Shown piece by piece: positions 7,942 to 16,720 of a stretch of 28,668 nucleotides of DNA. The DNA is taken from NCBI GenBank assembly GCA_964394905.1, contig CAYMZF010000008.1:1-28668 (forward strand), given 5' to 3'. The notes below the pieces were generated by a model. That model was not told the DNA's origin, searched no databases, and saw only the letters and a program-made list of their open reading frames with translations. This stretch comes from GCA-002840305 sp964394905. GTDB taxonomy: Bacteria; Patescibacteriota; Patescibacteriia; Patescibacteriales; UBA12465. Position 1 is the first letter of the stretch. Every line of letters begins with the position of its first letter. The position numbers and the translations under genes were made by a program.

Positions 7942-9921
7942 ATGAATCTTACTGAATTAGCTCGAGCTTTAAGAATTTCTCCTTTTGAACTGCGTCAACT
8001 TTTACCGCAGATGGGTTTTAATATTGGGCAAAAAGCGATTAAAGTTGATAAAATGATCGCTAAAAAAATAATCAAGAATTGGCCGATTTTTATGTCTCAG
8101 ATTGAACATCAGCGTTTAATGGAAGAAGCTTCAAAAAAAGAACAAGAATCTTTAACCCCCAAAGAAATAAAAAAAATAGAAATCGGTAAATTTGTCGTAG
8201 TTAAAGAATTGGCCGCGATAGCCGATTTACCGGTTAATATAGTTTTAAAAGAATTGATGAAAAATGGAGTTTTTGTTTCTATGAATGAAAAAATAGATTT
8301 TGATTCGGCTGTTATTATCGGATCCGGTTTAAATTTAGATGTTGTTTTAAAAGAAGATGATGGTTTAAATGACAGTCATGATAAAAACAAAGAGGTTTTA
8401 GCCGATGCTTTAAAGAATGAAAAAAAGGAAGAAATGCAAATTCGTCCTCCGGTAATTGTAGTTATGGGTCACGTTGATCACGGAAAAACAAAATTATTAG
8501 ATGCTATTAGAAAAACAAATGTAGTAGCCGGAGAATCAGGTGGTATTACTCAACATATCGGTGCTTATCAAGTTATTAGAAAAGATCAAACCATTACTTT
8601 TATTGATACTCCCGGGCACGAAGCTTTTACCGCGATGCGTAGTCGTGGAGCTAAAGTGGCTGATATTGCCATTTTAGTGGTAGCGGCCGATGACGGGGTT
8701 AAACCGCAAACCGTGGAAGCTTTTCGTATTATTGAAGCGGCTAAAATTCCTTTTTTAGTAGCTATTAATAAAATGGATAAAGAAGGAGCTGATATTAATA
8801 AAACTAAACAAGAATTATCAACCCAATTAAATATTATTCCGGAAGATTGGGGCGGAAAAACGATTTGTTTGCCGGTTTCCGCTTTAGAAGGACAAGGTAT
8901 AGATGAATTATTGGATATGGTATTGCTTACGGCCGAAATGGAAAGCACTAATTTAAAAGCTAATCCTTTAGCTCCGGCTATCGGTACAGTCGTTGAATCC
9001 AATATTGATAAAGGAGCCGGTCCCGTAGCTACGGTTTTAATTCAAAACGGAACTTTAAATTTAGGCGATCAACTTTGTTATAACGGAATTATTTATGGGA
9101 AGGTTAAGGCTTTAAAAAATTATAAAGGAGAAAATATTGACTTCGCTTCACCGTCCACTCCGGTTCAAATTTTAGGTTTAAAAACTTTACCGGAAGTTGG
9201 TGATGTTTTAGAAGTGGGTGAAGGTGAAAAAATAAAATCTAAAAAAATAATTTCTAAAGCCCATTTTAATCAAATGGATATTTCAAGTAATGAAACAGAA
9301 ACTGATTCTTTAAAATTAAATTTAATTATTAAAGCTGATTTTTTAGGTTCGGCCGAAGCGATTGAAGAATCTTTAATGAAAATAAATACCAAAAAAATAA
9401 AAGTAAAAATAATTCAAAAAGGTTTAGGTAATATCGGTGAAGGTGATATTAAACGAGCTGAAGATGAAAATGCTCAAATTGTTGGTTTTAATGTTAAAGT
9501 TCAACCGCAGGTTGAAGATTTGATTAGAGAAAAGGGAATTAAAATTAATACTTTCAGTATTATTTATGACTTAATCAAATATGTAAAAAATGAAATGAAA
9601 GATATTTATAAACCGGAAATTATCAGAAAAGATCTTGGAAAATTAAAAGTTTTAGCTATTTTTAGAACGGAACATAATTCTCAAATTGTTGGCGGTAAGG
9701 TTATAGAAGGATTGATTGAGGAAAATTCATTGGTCGATGTTTGGCGTCAAGAAGCTTTTATCGGAAAAGGTTCAATTAGTCGTTTACAGTCCGGTAAACA
9801 GGATGTTAAAATTGTTAGAGCCGATGAACAATGCGGTATAAAATACGAGGGATCATCACCGGTCCAAACGGATGATATTTTATTTTTCTATAAAGAAGAA
9901 GAATCGGAAAGTGATCTTTAA
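7942..9921 (+). CDS. infB: Translation initiation factor IF-2
   Basis: The GTPase that brings initiator tRNA to the ribosome. Two short IF2-N-type helical modules (about 1-48 and 80-130) are followed by the G domain: G1 GHVDHGKT (176-183), DTPGH (222-226), NKMD (276-279) and SAL (313-315). Domains II to IV follow to the C-terminus. At 659 aa it is short compared with E. coli IF-2 because the N-terminal extension is reduced, as in many small genomes. It is followed by rbfA (16-nt gap) and a DHH phosphoesterase, a widespread bacterial gene order. Confidence 0.97.
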   Translation: MNLTELARALRISPFELRQLLPQMGFNIGQKAIKVDKMIAKKIIKNWPIFMSQIEHQRLMEEASKKEQESLTPKEIKKIEIGKFVVVKELAAIADLPVNIVLKELMKNGVFVSMNEKIDFDSAVIIGSGLNLDVVLKEDDGLNDSHDKNKEVLADALKNEKKEEMQIRPPVIVVMGHVDHGKTKLLDAIRKTNVVAGESGGITQHIGAYQVIRKDQTITFIDTPGHEAFTAMRSRGAKVADIAILVVAADDGVKPQTVEAFRIIEAAKIPFLVAINKMDKEGADINKTKQELSTQLNIIPEDWGGKTICLPVSALEGQGIDELLDMVLLTAEMESTNLKANPLAPAIGTVVESNIDKGAGPVATVLIQNGTLNLGDQLCYNGIIYGKVKALKNYKGENIDFASPSTPVQILGLKTLPEVGDVLEVGEGEKIKSKKIISKAHFNQMDISSNETETDSLKLNLIIKADFLGSAEAIEESLMKINTKKIKVKIIQKGLGNIGEGDIKRAEDENAQIVGFNVKVQPQVEDLIREKGIKINTFSIIYDLIKYVKNEMKDIYKPEIIRKDLGKLKVLAIFRTEHNSQIVGGKVIEGLIEENSLVDVWRQEAFIGKGSISRLQSGKQDVKIVRADEQCGIKYEGSSPVQTDDILFFYKEEESESDL

Positions 9922-9937
9922 TTAACTTTTATGTTTT

Positions 9938-10279
9938 ATGTCTAAGGTTAATCAATTAAATAAAATAATTCAGCATAATTTGGCGGAAATAATAGTGGGC
10001 GAAATTGAATCGCCTAATTTTTTAATAACCGTATCCAATGTAGAATGTTCATCTGATTTATCAACGGCTAAAATTTTTATTTCAGTTTTGCCAAGTAATT
10101 TTTCCGGTACAGCTTTAAAAAAATTAAGAGCTAAATCAGGTTTAATGTCCGGAATTTTAAAAAAGAAAGCTTATTTAGTTAAAAGTCCGTATTTAGAATG
10201 GTTAATTGATGAAGATTTAAAGCGGGCTTCGGCCATTGAAGAAACCTTAGAAATTATTTCTCGAGAAGAAAAAAATTAA
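9938..10279 (+). CDS. rbfA: Ribosome-binding factor A
   Basis: A small KH-fold protein that helps mature the 30S subunit. The 113-aa sequence begins with the typical N-terminal helix (QLNKIIQHNLAEII), followed by SPNFLITVSNVECSSDLSTAKIFISV, the RbfA core strand-helix pattern. An upstream ATG at 9931 is out of frame and reaches a stop at once, so 9938 is the sensible start. It lies between infB and the DHH gene in the classical order. Confidence 0.92.
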   Translation: MSKVNQLNKIIQHNLAEIIVGEIESPNFLITVSNVECSSDLSTAKIFISVLPSNFSGTALKKLRAKSGLMSGILKKKAYLVKSPYLEWLIDEDLKRASAIEETLEIISREEKN

Positions 10280-10288
10280 TCTGTTCTT

Positions 10289-11347
10289 ATGTTTAGCGAT
10301 GCGGAAATACAAAAATTTAAAGATGCTTGGAAAAAAATATCTAAGTCTCAAAAAGTTTTATTAATATCTCATTTAAATCCGGATGTTGACGCTCTATCGT
10401 CGTTAGGAGTGTTTATTGAAATATTAAAAGAAAATAATAAAGAATACGTAGCTTGGGCCGATGGTTATGACAATGACTTTAATTTTTTATCTAATAATGA
10501 AGAAATTATTGGTCAACGAGAAAAATTATTTTCAATTATCAGTCAACGGTTTAATCACGGGCAAGAAATTTCGGATGATTTTTTAAAATTTTTCGATTTA
10601 GTCATAATTTTAGATTGCGGTTCTCTGGAACGAACTTCACTGTCTTCGGGTATACTTAAGTCCAAAGAATTAAAACTTAATACTTTTATTATTGAATTTG
10701 ATCATCATTTGCCAATAAAAACTTATGCCGATATTGAAATTAGAATTCCACTGGCTTCAACCACCGAAGTTTTATATCACTTTTTAGAAATTAATAATAT
10801 TTCTATTAATCGATCGGTCGCCAACTGTCTGTTGGCCGGAATTTTAAGCGATACGGCCAATTTTTTATACCCTTCGGTAAGCGGAGAAACTTTGGAAATA
10901 TCTTCCAAATTAATGATTGCCGGAGCTCAATTTCCTAAACTTTTAAATTATACCTGGCGTAATAAAAATTTTTACGAAATGAAGTTGTTAGGATTGGCTA
11001 TTGATAATTTAAAAATTAATAAAAAATACAATATTGCCTTTTCGGTTTTATCATGGGAAGATTTAAACGAAATGAAAAAAAGCTCAATTATTTGGAATAA
11101 TGATGTTTTTTCTGATATTGTCGGTTTTTTAAGTAATTTAGCCGAGACCGACATGATAATGCTCTTGAGAGAGGACGAAATTGGCCGAATTAAGGGCAGT
11201 TTGCGGGTTGGAGCGACTAAATCCGATATTGATGTTGATTCTACTAAATTAGCCGCTATTTTTGGTGGTGGAGGTCATAAGAAGGCTTCAGGCTTCGTAG
11301 TTAATGGTCATATTGTTAAAAATGGTTATAATTTTAAGATTGTTTAG
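10289..11347 (+). CDS. nrnA: DHH/DHHA1 phosphoesterase, NrnA-like
   Basis: A cytoplasmic metal-dependent phosphoesterase, probably degrading short oligoribonucleotides and/or dephosphorylating pAp, as NrnA does. The DHH domain shows SHLNPDVDALSS (27-38), LDCGS with D109, and DHH itself at 138-140. The DHHA1 domain ends with the GGGGHKKASG signature (326-335). At 352 aa it is close to family length, slightly enlarged by a lysine- and phenylalanine-rich insert around 70-100. The third motif-1 residue is Val where Gly is common (PDVDA), a mild change. It is last in the infB-rbfA run, and a terminator follows within 70 nt. Confidence 0.88.
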   Translation: MFSDAEIQKFKDAWKKISKSQKVLLISHLNPDVDALSSLGVFIEILKENNKEYVAWADGYDNDFNFLSNNEEIIGQREKLFSIISQRFNHGQEISDDFLKFFDLVIILDCGSLERTSLSSGILKSKELKLNTFIIEFDHHLPIKTYADIEIRIPLASTTEVLYHFLEINNISINRSVANCLLAGILSDTANFLYPSVSGETLEISSKLMIAGAQFPKLLNYTWRNKNFYEMKLLGLAIDNLKINKKYNIAFSVLSWEDLNEMKKSSIIWNNDVFSDIVGFLSNLAETDMIMLLREDEIGRIKGSLRVGATKSDIDVDSTKLAAIFGGGGHKKASGFVVNGHIVKNGYNFKIV

Positions 11348-11353
11348 AATTAG

Positions 11354-11369
11354 TTGATATGGTTTAATA
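11354..11369 (+). repeat. Direct repeat, left copy (16 bp)
   Basis: TTGATATGGTTTAATA occurs here, just after the DHH gene, and again at 12952-12967 at the end of the Nudix pseudogene. The two copies bracket the RhuM-Fic/Nudix patch. The match is exact for 16 bp. In AT-rich DNA about one such match is expected by chance across a window this size, so only its placement is suggestive. Confidence 0.5.
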
Positions 11370-11392
11370 ATCGGTGATATTTTATTTAAGAG

Positions 11393-11412
11393 AAGACTGA
11401 AGTCTTTTTTTT
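11393..11412 (+). terminator. Terminator of the infB/DHH operon
   Basis: Stem AAGAC / GTCTT with a TGAA loop is followed by a run of T to 11412. Weak G-T and A-T pairs can extend the stem to about 9 bp. It lies about 45 nt past the DHH stop codon. Confidence 0.75.
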
Positions 11413-11558
11413 GTTTGAGAGTAAATAGTATTCTTAGGGCTGTCCCGCTACTATGACATTTTAACTTTGCCTTTACATCTATAAAAAATTAGTTTTAAAT
11501 TTATGCTGAATATGTTATTATAATTATAATATTTTTATTTTTAAACATATGAAGTAAT

Positions 11559-12542
11559 ATGCTTGTAAAAGAAAAAAATAAAACACAAAAACTAGCCATA
11601 TATCAAAGTAAAAGTGGGGCCATAGAACTTCGTCAGGATTTTGATAAAGAAACTTTTTGGGCTAATCTAGACCAAATCGCTTTTCTTTTTGGGCGCGATA
11701 AATCTGTTATTTCAAGACATATTAAAAATATTTTCCAAGAACAAGAGCTAAAAGAGTCCTCAGTTGTTGCAAAAAATGCAACAACTGCGACAGACGGAAA
11801 AATATATCAAGTTTCTTTTTATAATTTGGATATGATTTTATCTATCGGTTATCGAGTAAATTCAAAAGTAGCAACTCAATTCAGAATTTGGGCTACAAAA
11901 ATATTGAAACAGCACATTACTAAAGGTTTTACTATTAACTTAAACAGATTAAAACAAAATCAACAGGATTTTTTAAAGGCAGTAGAGGATATAAAAATTT
12001 TATCAAAAGATAATTCCCAAATCAAAACTGATGATATTTTAGAGTTAATCAAATCATTTTCCTATACTTGGTTTTCTCTTGATAAATATGACAAAAATTC
12101 TTTTCCAAAAACAGGCATCAAGAGAAAAATTAATATTACTAGCGAGGAGCTAAGCAATAATTTAAATAAACTTAAAATTGAATTAATCAATCGGAGAGAG
12201 GCTAGTGAAATGTTTGCTCAAGAAAAAAACCCTGGAAATTTAGAGGGAATAATTGGAAACATCTTTCAGGCTGTTTTTGGTCAAGATGTTTATAAAACGA
12301 TAGAGGAAAAAGCGGCTCATCTCCTTTATTTTATAATAAAAAATCACCCTTTTAATGATGGTAACAAGAGAAGCGGAGCCTTTACTTTTATTTGGTTTTT
12401 AAATAAAGCTAAATTTAATTTTAGAGACAGAATTAATCCCGAATCTTTGGCTACTCTCACTATACTCATAGCTGAATCTAACCCAAAAGATAAAGAAAAA
12501 ATGATTGGAATTATCTTGCTTTTACTTAGTTTTAAAAAATAG
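11559..12542 (+). CDS. RhuM domain fused to Fic/Doc domain
   Basis: A 327-aa two-domain protein. Residues 1-125 match the RhuM family first described from a Salmonella pathogenicity island: ELRQDFDKETFWANLDQIA, FGRDKSVISRHIKNIF, YNLDMILSIGYRVNS and FRIWATKILKQHI, with a DNA-binding-like character. Residues about 205-325 form a Fic/Doc domain with motif HPFNDGNKRSG (263-273). The N-K-R form resembles Doc, which phosphorylates elongation factor Tu, more than the AMP-transferring G-N-G-R form. No antitoxin-sized partner or inhibitory-helix gene is adjacent. The gene stands alone between two operons, and the patch lacks CCGG, a tetranucleotide common in neighbours, which suggests transfer. Toxin-like or phage-defence roles are possible; the substrate is unknown. 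Confidence 0.88.
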   Translation: MLVKEKNKTQKLAIYQSKSGAIELRQDFDKETFWANLDQIAFLFGRDKSVISRHIKNIFQEQELKESSVVAKNATTATDGKIYQVSFYNLDMILSIGYRVNSKVATQFRIWATKILKQHITKGFTINLNRLKQNQQDFLKAVEDIKILSKDNSQIKTDDILELIKSFSYTWFSLDKYDKNSFPKTGIKRKINITSEELSNNLNKLKIELINRREASEMFAQEKNPGNLEGIIGNIFQAVFGQDVYKTIEEKAAHLLYFIIKNHPFNDGNKRSGAFTFIWFLNKAKFNFRDRINPESLATLTILIAESNPKDKEKMIGIILLLLSFKK

Positions 12543-12554
12543 CTTAAATAATTT

Positions 12555-12965
12555 ATGAGAAAAAAGAAATTAATAGTTTTGGGTCTTATAAAAAATGATA
12601 AAAATTAATTTTTACTTAGTCAGCGCTATGACCCCAATATATTAGATGCTCATCTTCGTTGGGATTTACCAGGAGGAACTAATGAATTTGGAGAAAGTTT
12701 AGAAGATACTTTAAATAGGGAAGTTTTAGAAGAAACTGGTCTAGAGGTAAAAGTTTTAGAAATGTTGCCAAAGAGTATATCTAGAAAATGGAAACGTAAA
12801 GATTATAGTATGCATGTTGTGGTTCTTTGTTATTGTTGTTGTTATATTAGTGGTGAAATAAATTTAAATGATAGTAAAATAAATGATTTAAAATAGGTGA
12901 AAAAAAATGATTTTAAAAATTATGATTTTTTGCCAACAACCAAGGTTTTTATTGATATGGTTTAA
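12555..12965 (+). pseudogene. Nudix hydrolase pseudogene with two in-frame stops
   Basis: A 137-codon frame beginning with ATG encodes a recognisable Nudix hydrolase, interrupted by TAA at 12606-12608 and TAG at 12894-12896. The Nudix box is intact between them: GGTNEF-GE, then seven residues, then REVLEETGL, matching GX5EX7REUXEEXGU. The context of the TAG (NDLK-stop-VKKNDF) is where Nudix proteins often have Trp, so TGG to TAG is likely; the TAA probably replaced a Lys codon. After the first stop no start codon precedes the Nudix box, so the catalytic part cannot be made by simple reinitiation. It lies 12 nt after the RhuM-Fic gene in the same accessory patch. The original substrate is unknown. 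Confidence 0.88.
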
Positions 12966-12967
12966 TA
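12952..12967 (+). repeat. Direct repeat, right copy (16 bp)
   Basis: The second exact copy of TTGATATGGTTTAATA. It covers the last codons and stop of the Nudix pseudogene. See the left copy at 11354. Confidence 0.5.
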
Positions 12968-13152
12968 TATAGCAAACCAGAAGATATAATAAAACAAATA
13001 GATTTTTATATCTTTTTGTGCTTTGGTCTTTACAAAAATATATCTATATGATATATTTTTTATTTATATTTTGTATGGGAATTATAATTTATTGTAATAA
13101 AATTTTAAATTTATCATTGTGAATAAGTTTAGATACATCTTAGGTCCAGGGC
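12966..13152. other. Gene-free AT-rich spacer
   Basis: No coding frame, tRNA or strong signal was seen here. It contains a possible AT-only hairpin (AAGATATAA at 12981-12989 with TTATATCTT at 13006-13014, then TTT), which might be a weak terminator for the upstream patch. Confidence 0.4.
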
Positions 13153-13181
13153 TTTAATGTTTTTAAAAAGTTTGGTATAAT
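13153..13181 (+). promoter_or_regulatory. Promoter of the PLD-uvrA-patatin operon
   Basis: A consensus -10 TATAAT (13176-13181) is preceded by TGG, an extended -10, with a weak -35 TTTAAT (13153-13158) at 17 nt. The predicted start near 13188 gives an 18-nt leader. Confidence 0.6.
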
Positions 13182-13205
13182 CTTAATTAGTCTTATTTTC
13201 AAAAA

Positions 13206-14243
13206 ATGAAATATAAATTATATACAACTTCAAAGAAAGCTTGGCGGGCAATGATAGCTGAAATAAAAAAAGCTAAAAAGTTTATTTATATTGAAATGTA
13301 TATTTTTATGGATGATACTTCCAAGCATTATGATTTTTTTGGCGCTTTAAAGGAGCGGGCCGCTAACGGCGTTCAAGTAGTTATTGTGGCCGATTCTTTC
13401 GGCAGTTATTCTTTATCAAATTCAGCGATAAGGGATTTAAGACAGCACGGGATTGAAGTTTTATTTTTTAGTCATTGGCTTCGAAGAACTCATCGTAAAA
13501 TTACCGTTATTGACGGTCAAGTGGCTTTTTTAGGCGGAGTTAATATTAAAAAAAATAGTAGCAATTGGTTGGATTTACAGATAAAATTAGGCGGTCGGTT
13601 GCTTATAAAAAATATCTTACGATCTTTTGCTAATACTTATAAAATAAGTGGCGGTCAAAATAAAAAGATATGGCAATTATGCAAAAGGTCTATTTTAAAA
13701 ACGATTAAAATACAATTTTTAGAGCATTTACCGACTCGTAATCTTTATTTTTTACAAAATTATTATGAAACTAAAATAATTTCAGCTCAGAAAAGAATTG
13801 TGATGGTCACTCCTTATTTAACACCACCTCGTTGGTTAATAGCTTTACTGGATACAGCCGTTAAACGTGGAGTTCGAGTTGAAATTTTTATTCCACGTGA
13901 TACCGATATTCAATTTTTAAATAGGATTAATCGGATTTATGTTAATCAATTATCGGATTTAAGGATAAATTTTTATGTTCAGAATAAGATGAATCATGCC
14001 AAGTTACTTATAATTGATAATGGCGAGGCGTTGGTTGGTTCGCAAAATTTAGATATTGTTTCTTTTTATCTTAACAACGAATCCGGCGTTTCCATTAAAG
14101 ATAAAAAACTTATTAAAGATTTAAATAATATTGTAAACAATTGGAAAAAGGACTCTATTAAGTTTCCTAAAATTAAAAAGAAATTATCTTTTATGGATAG
14201 AATTATTTTGGGAATTCTCAGATTGTTTTTTTCCGTTTTATAA
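13206..14243 (+). CDS. cls: PLD-family phosphatidyltransferase, cardiolipin-synthase-like
   Basis: A 345-aa phospholipase D superfamily enzyme with two HKD motifs: HRKITVID (H96, K98, D103) and HAKLLIID (H264, K266, D271), each followed by a Gly-rich or Asn turn (LGGVN, GSQNLD). The arrangement and FIYIEMYIFMDD near the N-terminus fit the cardiolipin synthase (ClsB-like) branch, which joins phospholipid head groups at the membrane. The N-terminal membrane helices of ClsA are absent; a short hydrophobic C-terminal tail (about 330-345) may associate with membrane. Other PLD phosphodiesterase activities cannot be excluded. It is first in an operon, 12 nt before uvrA. Confidence 0.82.
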   Translation: MKYKLYTTSKKAWRAMIAEIKKAKKFIYIEMYIFMDDTSKHYDFFGALKERAANGVQVVIVADSFGSYSLSNSAIRDLRQHGIEVLFFSHWLRRTHRKITVIDGQVAFLGGVNIKKNSSNWLDLQIKLGGRLLIKNILRSFANTYKISGGQNKKIWQLCKRSILKTIKIQFLEHLPTRNLYFLQNYYETKIISAQKRIVMVTPYLTPPRWLIALLDTAVKRGVRVEIFIPRDTDIQFLNRINRIYVNQLSDLRINFYVQNKMNHAKLLIIDNGEALVGSQNLDIVSFYLNNESGVSIKDKKLIKDLNNIVNNWKKDSIKFPKIKKKLSFMDRIILGILRLFFSVL

Positions 14244-14255
14244 TTTAAAAATCAA

Positions 14256-16715
14256 ATGCCAAACTCTATAAAAATAAAAGGAGCTCGAGTTAATAATTTA
14301 AAAAATATTGATTTAGAAATTCCACATGATAAATTTATCGTTGTTACCGGCTTATCCGGTTCGGGTAAATCTTCTTTAGTATTTGATTTAATCTATGCCG
14401 AAAGTCAACGTCGCTATATGGAATCATTATCATCTTACGCTCGGCAATTTGTCGGTTTACTTGATAAACCCGATGTTGATTTAATTGAAGGGCTTATTCC
14501 GGCTATTTCTATTGATCAACGTTCGGCCAGTAATAATCCTCGATCAACCGTCGGAACTATAACCGAAATTTATGATTATTTGCGGTTATTATTTGCTCGT
14601 TTAGGTGTTCCTTATTGTCATAGGTGTCAACAAAAAATGAAAAAAGAGAAGCCAGTTAAAGTCAGTAAAATAAAAAATGAAATGAATTTAGTTTGTCCGG
14701 AGTGCGGTTTTTCTCGACCCGAATTTAAACCGATAGATTTTTCTTTCAATTCCGGTCAAGGAGCTTGCCCGGACTGTGGCGGTTTGGGAGTAAAAATGGA
14801 AATTGATGCCGAATCTATTTTAAATTTCAATTTAACTGTGGCTCAGGGAGCTATTAAACCCTGGATGCATTATAATTTTGATAATCAAAGGTTATTGATG
14901 GGAGAAATTGAAAAATTAGCCAATCGTTCTCATTTTAATTATGAAAAACCGCTCAAAGAAATGAGTAAAAAAGAAATTAATTTAATACTTAAAGGCGATC
15001 ATTTATTTCCGGGAGTTATTCAAGGACTTCGAGATAAATATCAAACCACTGATTCCAACTATATTCGGCAAAAAATAGGTCAATATATGAAAACGGTGGT
15101 TTGTTCCAAGTGTCAAGGAAAACGTTTAAAAGATGAATCTTTGGCGGTTAAATTTCAGGAATTAAATATTCATGAAATATCAATAAAAAATATTGAGGAA
15201 TTAAAAAACTTTTTTAAAAAAGATTCTAAAAATTTTAAACTGACCAGCGCTCAGCAATTAATTTTTGATCCTATTGCTAAAGAGATAATAGCTCGTTTAG
15301 ACAGTGTTTTAAAAGTTGGTTTATCATATTTAAATATTAATCGTTCAGCAACGACATTATCGGGTGGTGAGTCGCAACGATTACGTTTAGCTCATCAAAT
15401 TAGTTCTAATTTAGTCGGTTTGTTATATGTTTTAGACGAACCTTCTATTGGTCTGCATCCTAAAGATAATGAAAATTTGATTGCTACTTTAAAAAATCTT
15501 AATAAAAAAGGCAATACTGTTATGGTCATTGAACATGATGCCAGTATGATGTTAGCTTCTGATTATATTTTAGATATCGGCCCGTTGGCGGGTGAACACG
15601 GCGGGGAAGTTATTTTTGCCGGTGACTTGGAAAAATTTAAAAAAAGTAAAGATTCTTTAACGGCGCAATATTTATTTGGTGAAAGAAAAATTTCCGCTCC
15701 CAAAGTTTATAGAAAAAATTCCGGAAAATTTTTGGAAATTAAAGGAGCGGCCGAGAACAACCTAAAAAATATTGATGTTAAAATTCCACTAGAAAGCTTT
15801 GTTGTGGTAAGTGGTGTTTCCGGTTCCGGTAAATCAACTTTGATAATTGATATTTTAGCTAAAGCTTTAAATAAAAAATTTTATCGTTCCAAAGATGAGC
15901 CCGGTAAGTATCAAGCCATTTTAGGTAGTGAATATATAGATAAAATAATAGATATTGATCAATCGCCGATTGGCCGAACTCCACGGTCTAATCCGGCCAC
16001 TTATACGGGTGTTTTTTCCGATATCAGAGAAACTTTAGCCGATTTACCGGAAGCTAAACTCAAGGGTTTTAAATCTCAACACTTTTCTTTTAATTTAAAA
16101 GGTGGTCGATGCGAAAAATGCCAAGGTGACGGCTTGATAAAAGTGGAGATGCAATTTTTGCCGGATATTTATGTTAAATGTGATGAATGCCATGGTCAAA
16201 GATATAGTGATGAAGTTTTGGAAATAAGGTATAACGGTAAAAACATTTTTGAAATTTTAGAAATGACCATTGAAGACGCCTGTAAGTTTTTTATTGATAA
16301 TAGAAGTATCCGATCTAAATTAGAGATATTAAATAGTATCGGTTTAGGTTATGTTAAATTAGGTCAGAGCGCTACTAGTTTATCGGGGGGAGAATCGCAA
16401 CGAATTAAATTGGCTTATGAGTTATCTCGTCCTTCCACCGGTAAAACTTTATATATTTTAGATGAACCGACTACCGGTTTACATTTTGAAGATGTAAGAA
16501 ATTTATTAAAAGTTTTACATGGTTTGGTTGATAAAGGTAATACGGTTTTGGTAATTGAGCATAATTTAGATATAATTAAATCAGCTGATTGGGTAATTGA
16601 TTTAGGCCCGGATGGCGGTGATAAAGGAGGCGAAATTATAGCTTGCGGAAATCCGATGGATATTATCAAATCTAAAAAAAGCTATACAGGAAAATATTTA
16701 AAAAAAGTAATTTAA
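14256..16715 (+). CDS. uvrA: UvrA-family excision repair ATPase lacking the UvrB-binding domain
   Basis: A DNA-damage-recognition ABC ATPase of 819 aa; E. coli UvrA is about 940. Both ATPase halves are intact: Walker A GLSGSGKSS (32-40) and GVSGSGKST (520-528), signatures LSGGESQR (368-375 and 709-716), and Walker B VLDEPS (392-397) and ILDEPT (734-739). Three zinc modules are visible: C121/C124 with C147/C150, C171/C174 with C283/C286, and C619/C622 with C642/C645. Between the first two cysteine pairs there are only 22 residues, where canonical UvrA carries the UvrB-binding domain of roughly 120 residues. This is the layout of UvrA2 (class II) proteins. Whether another full-length UvrA exists lies outside the window. 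The patatin gene follows after 5 nt. Confidence 0.93.
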   Translation: MPNSIKIKGARVNNLKNIDLEIPHDKFIVVTGLSGSGKSSLVFDLIYAESQRRYMESLSSYARQFVGLLDKPDVDLIEGLIPAISIDQRSASNNPRSTVGTITEIYDYLRLLFARLGVPYCHRCQQKMKKEKPVKVSKIKNEMNLVCPECGFSRPEFKPIDFSFNSGQGACPDCGGLGVKMEIDAESILNFNLTVAQGAIKPWMHYNFDNQRLLMGEIEKLANRSHFNYEKPLKEMSKKEINLILKGDHLFPGVIQGLRDKYQTTDSNYIRQKIGQYMKTVVCSKCQGKRLKDESLAVKFQELNIHEISIKNIEELKNFFKKDSKNFKLTSAQQLIFDPIAKEIIARLDSVLKVGLSYLNINRSATTLSGGESQRLRLAHQISSNLVGLLYVLDEPSIGLHPKDNENLIATLKNLNKKGNTVMVIEHDASMMLASDYILDIGPLAGEHGGEVIFAGDLEKFKKSKDSLTAQYLFGERKISAPKVYRKNSGKFLEIKGAAENNLKNIDVKIPLESFVVVSGVSGSGKSTLIIDILAKALNKKFYRSKDEPGKYQAILGSEYIDKIIDIDQSPIGRTPRSNPATYTGVFSDIRETLADLPEAKLKGFKSQHFSFNLKGGRCEKCQGDGLIKVEMQFLPDIYVKCDECHGQRYSDEVLEIRYNGKNIFEILEMTIEDACKFFIDNRSIRSKLEILNSIGLGYVKLGQSATSLSGGESQRIKLAYELSRPSTGKTLYILDEPTTGLHFEDVRNLLKVLHGLVDKGNTVLVIEHNLDIIKSADWVIDLGPDGGDKGGEIIACGNPMDIIKSKKSYTGKYLKKVI

Positions 16716-16720
16716 TTTTT

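Noticed and set aside
8586..9002. 138-aa open frame on the minus strand inside infB
   Set aside because: It lies entirely opposite the conserved IF-2 GTPase domain, has no promoter or family resemblance, and reads as a low-complexity antisense shadow.
11761..11787. 10-bp perfect hairpin CAGTTGTTGC/GCAACAACTG inside the RhuM-Fic gene
   Set aside because: It encodes residues of the conserved RhuM segment (VVAKNATTA), has no T tract, and is likely a by-product of codon choice.
12894..12896. TAG at a likely Trp position taken as stop reassignment
   Set aside because: TAG terminates several intact genes here (for example at 7903, 11347 and 18377), and a second stop (TAA) interrupts the same frame, so a pseudogene is the simpler explanation.
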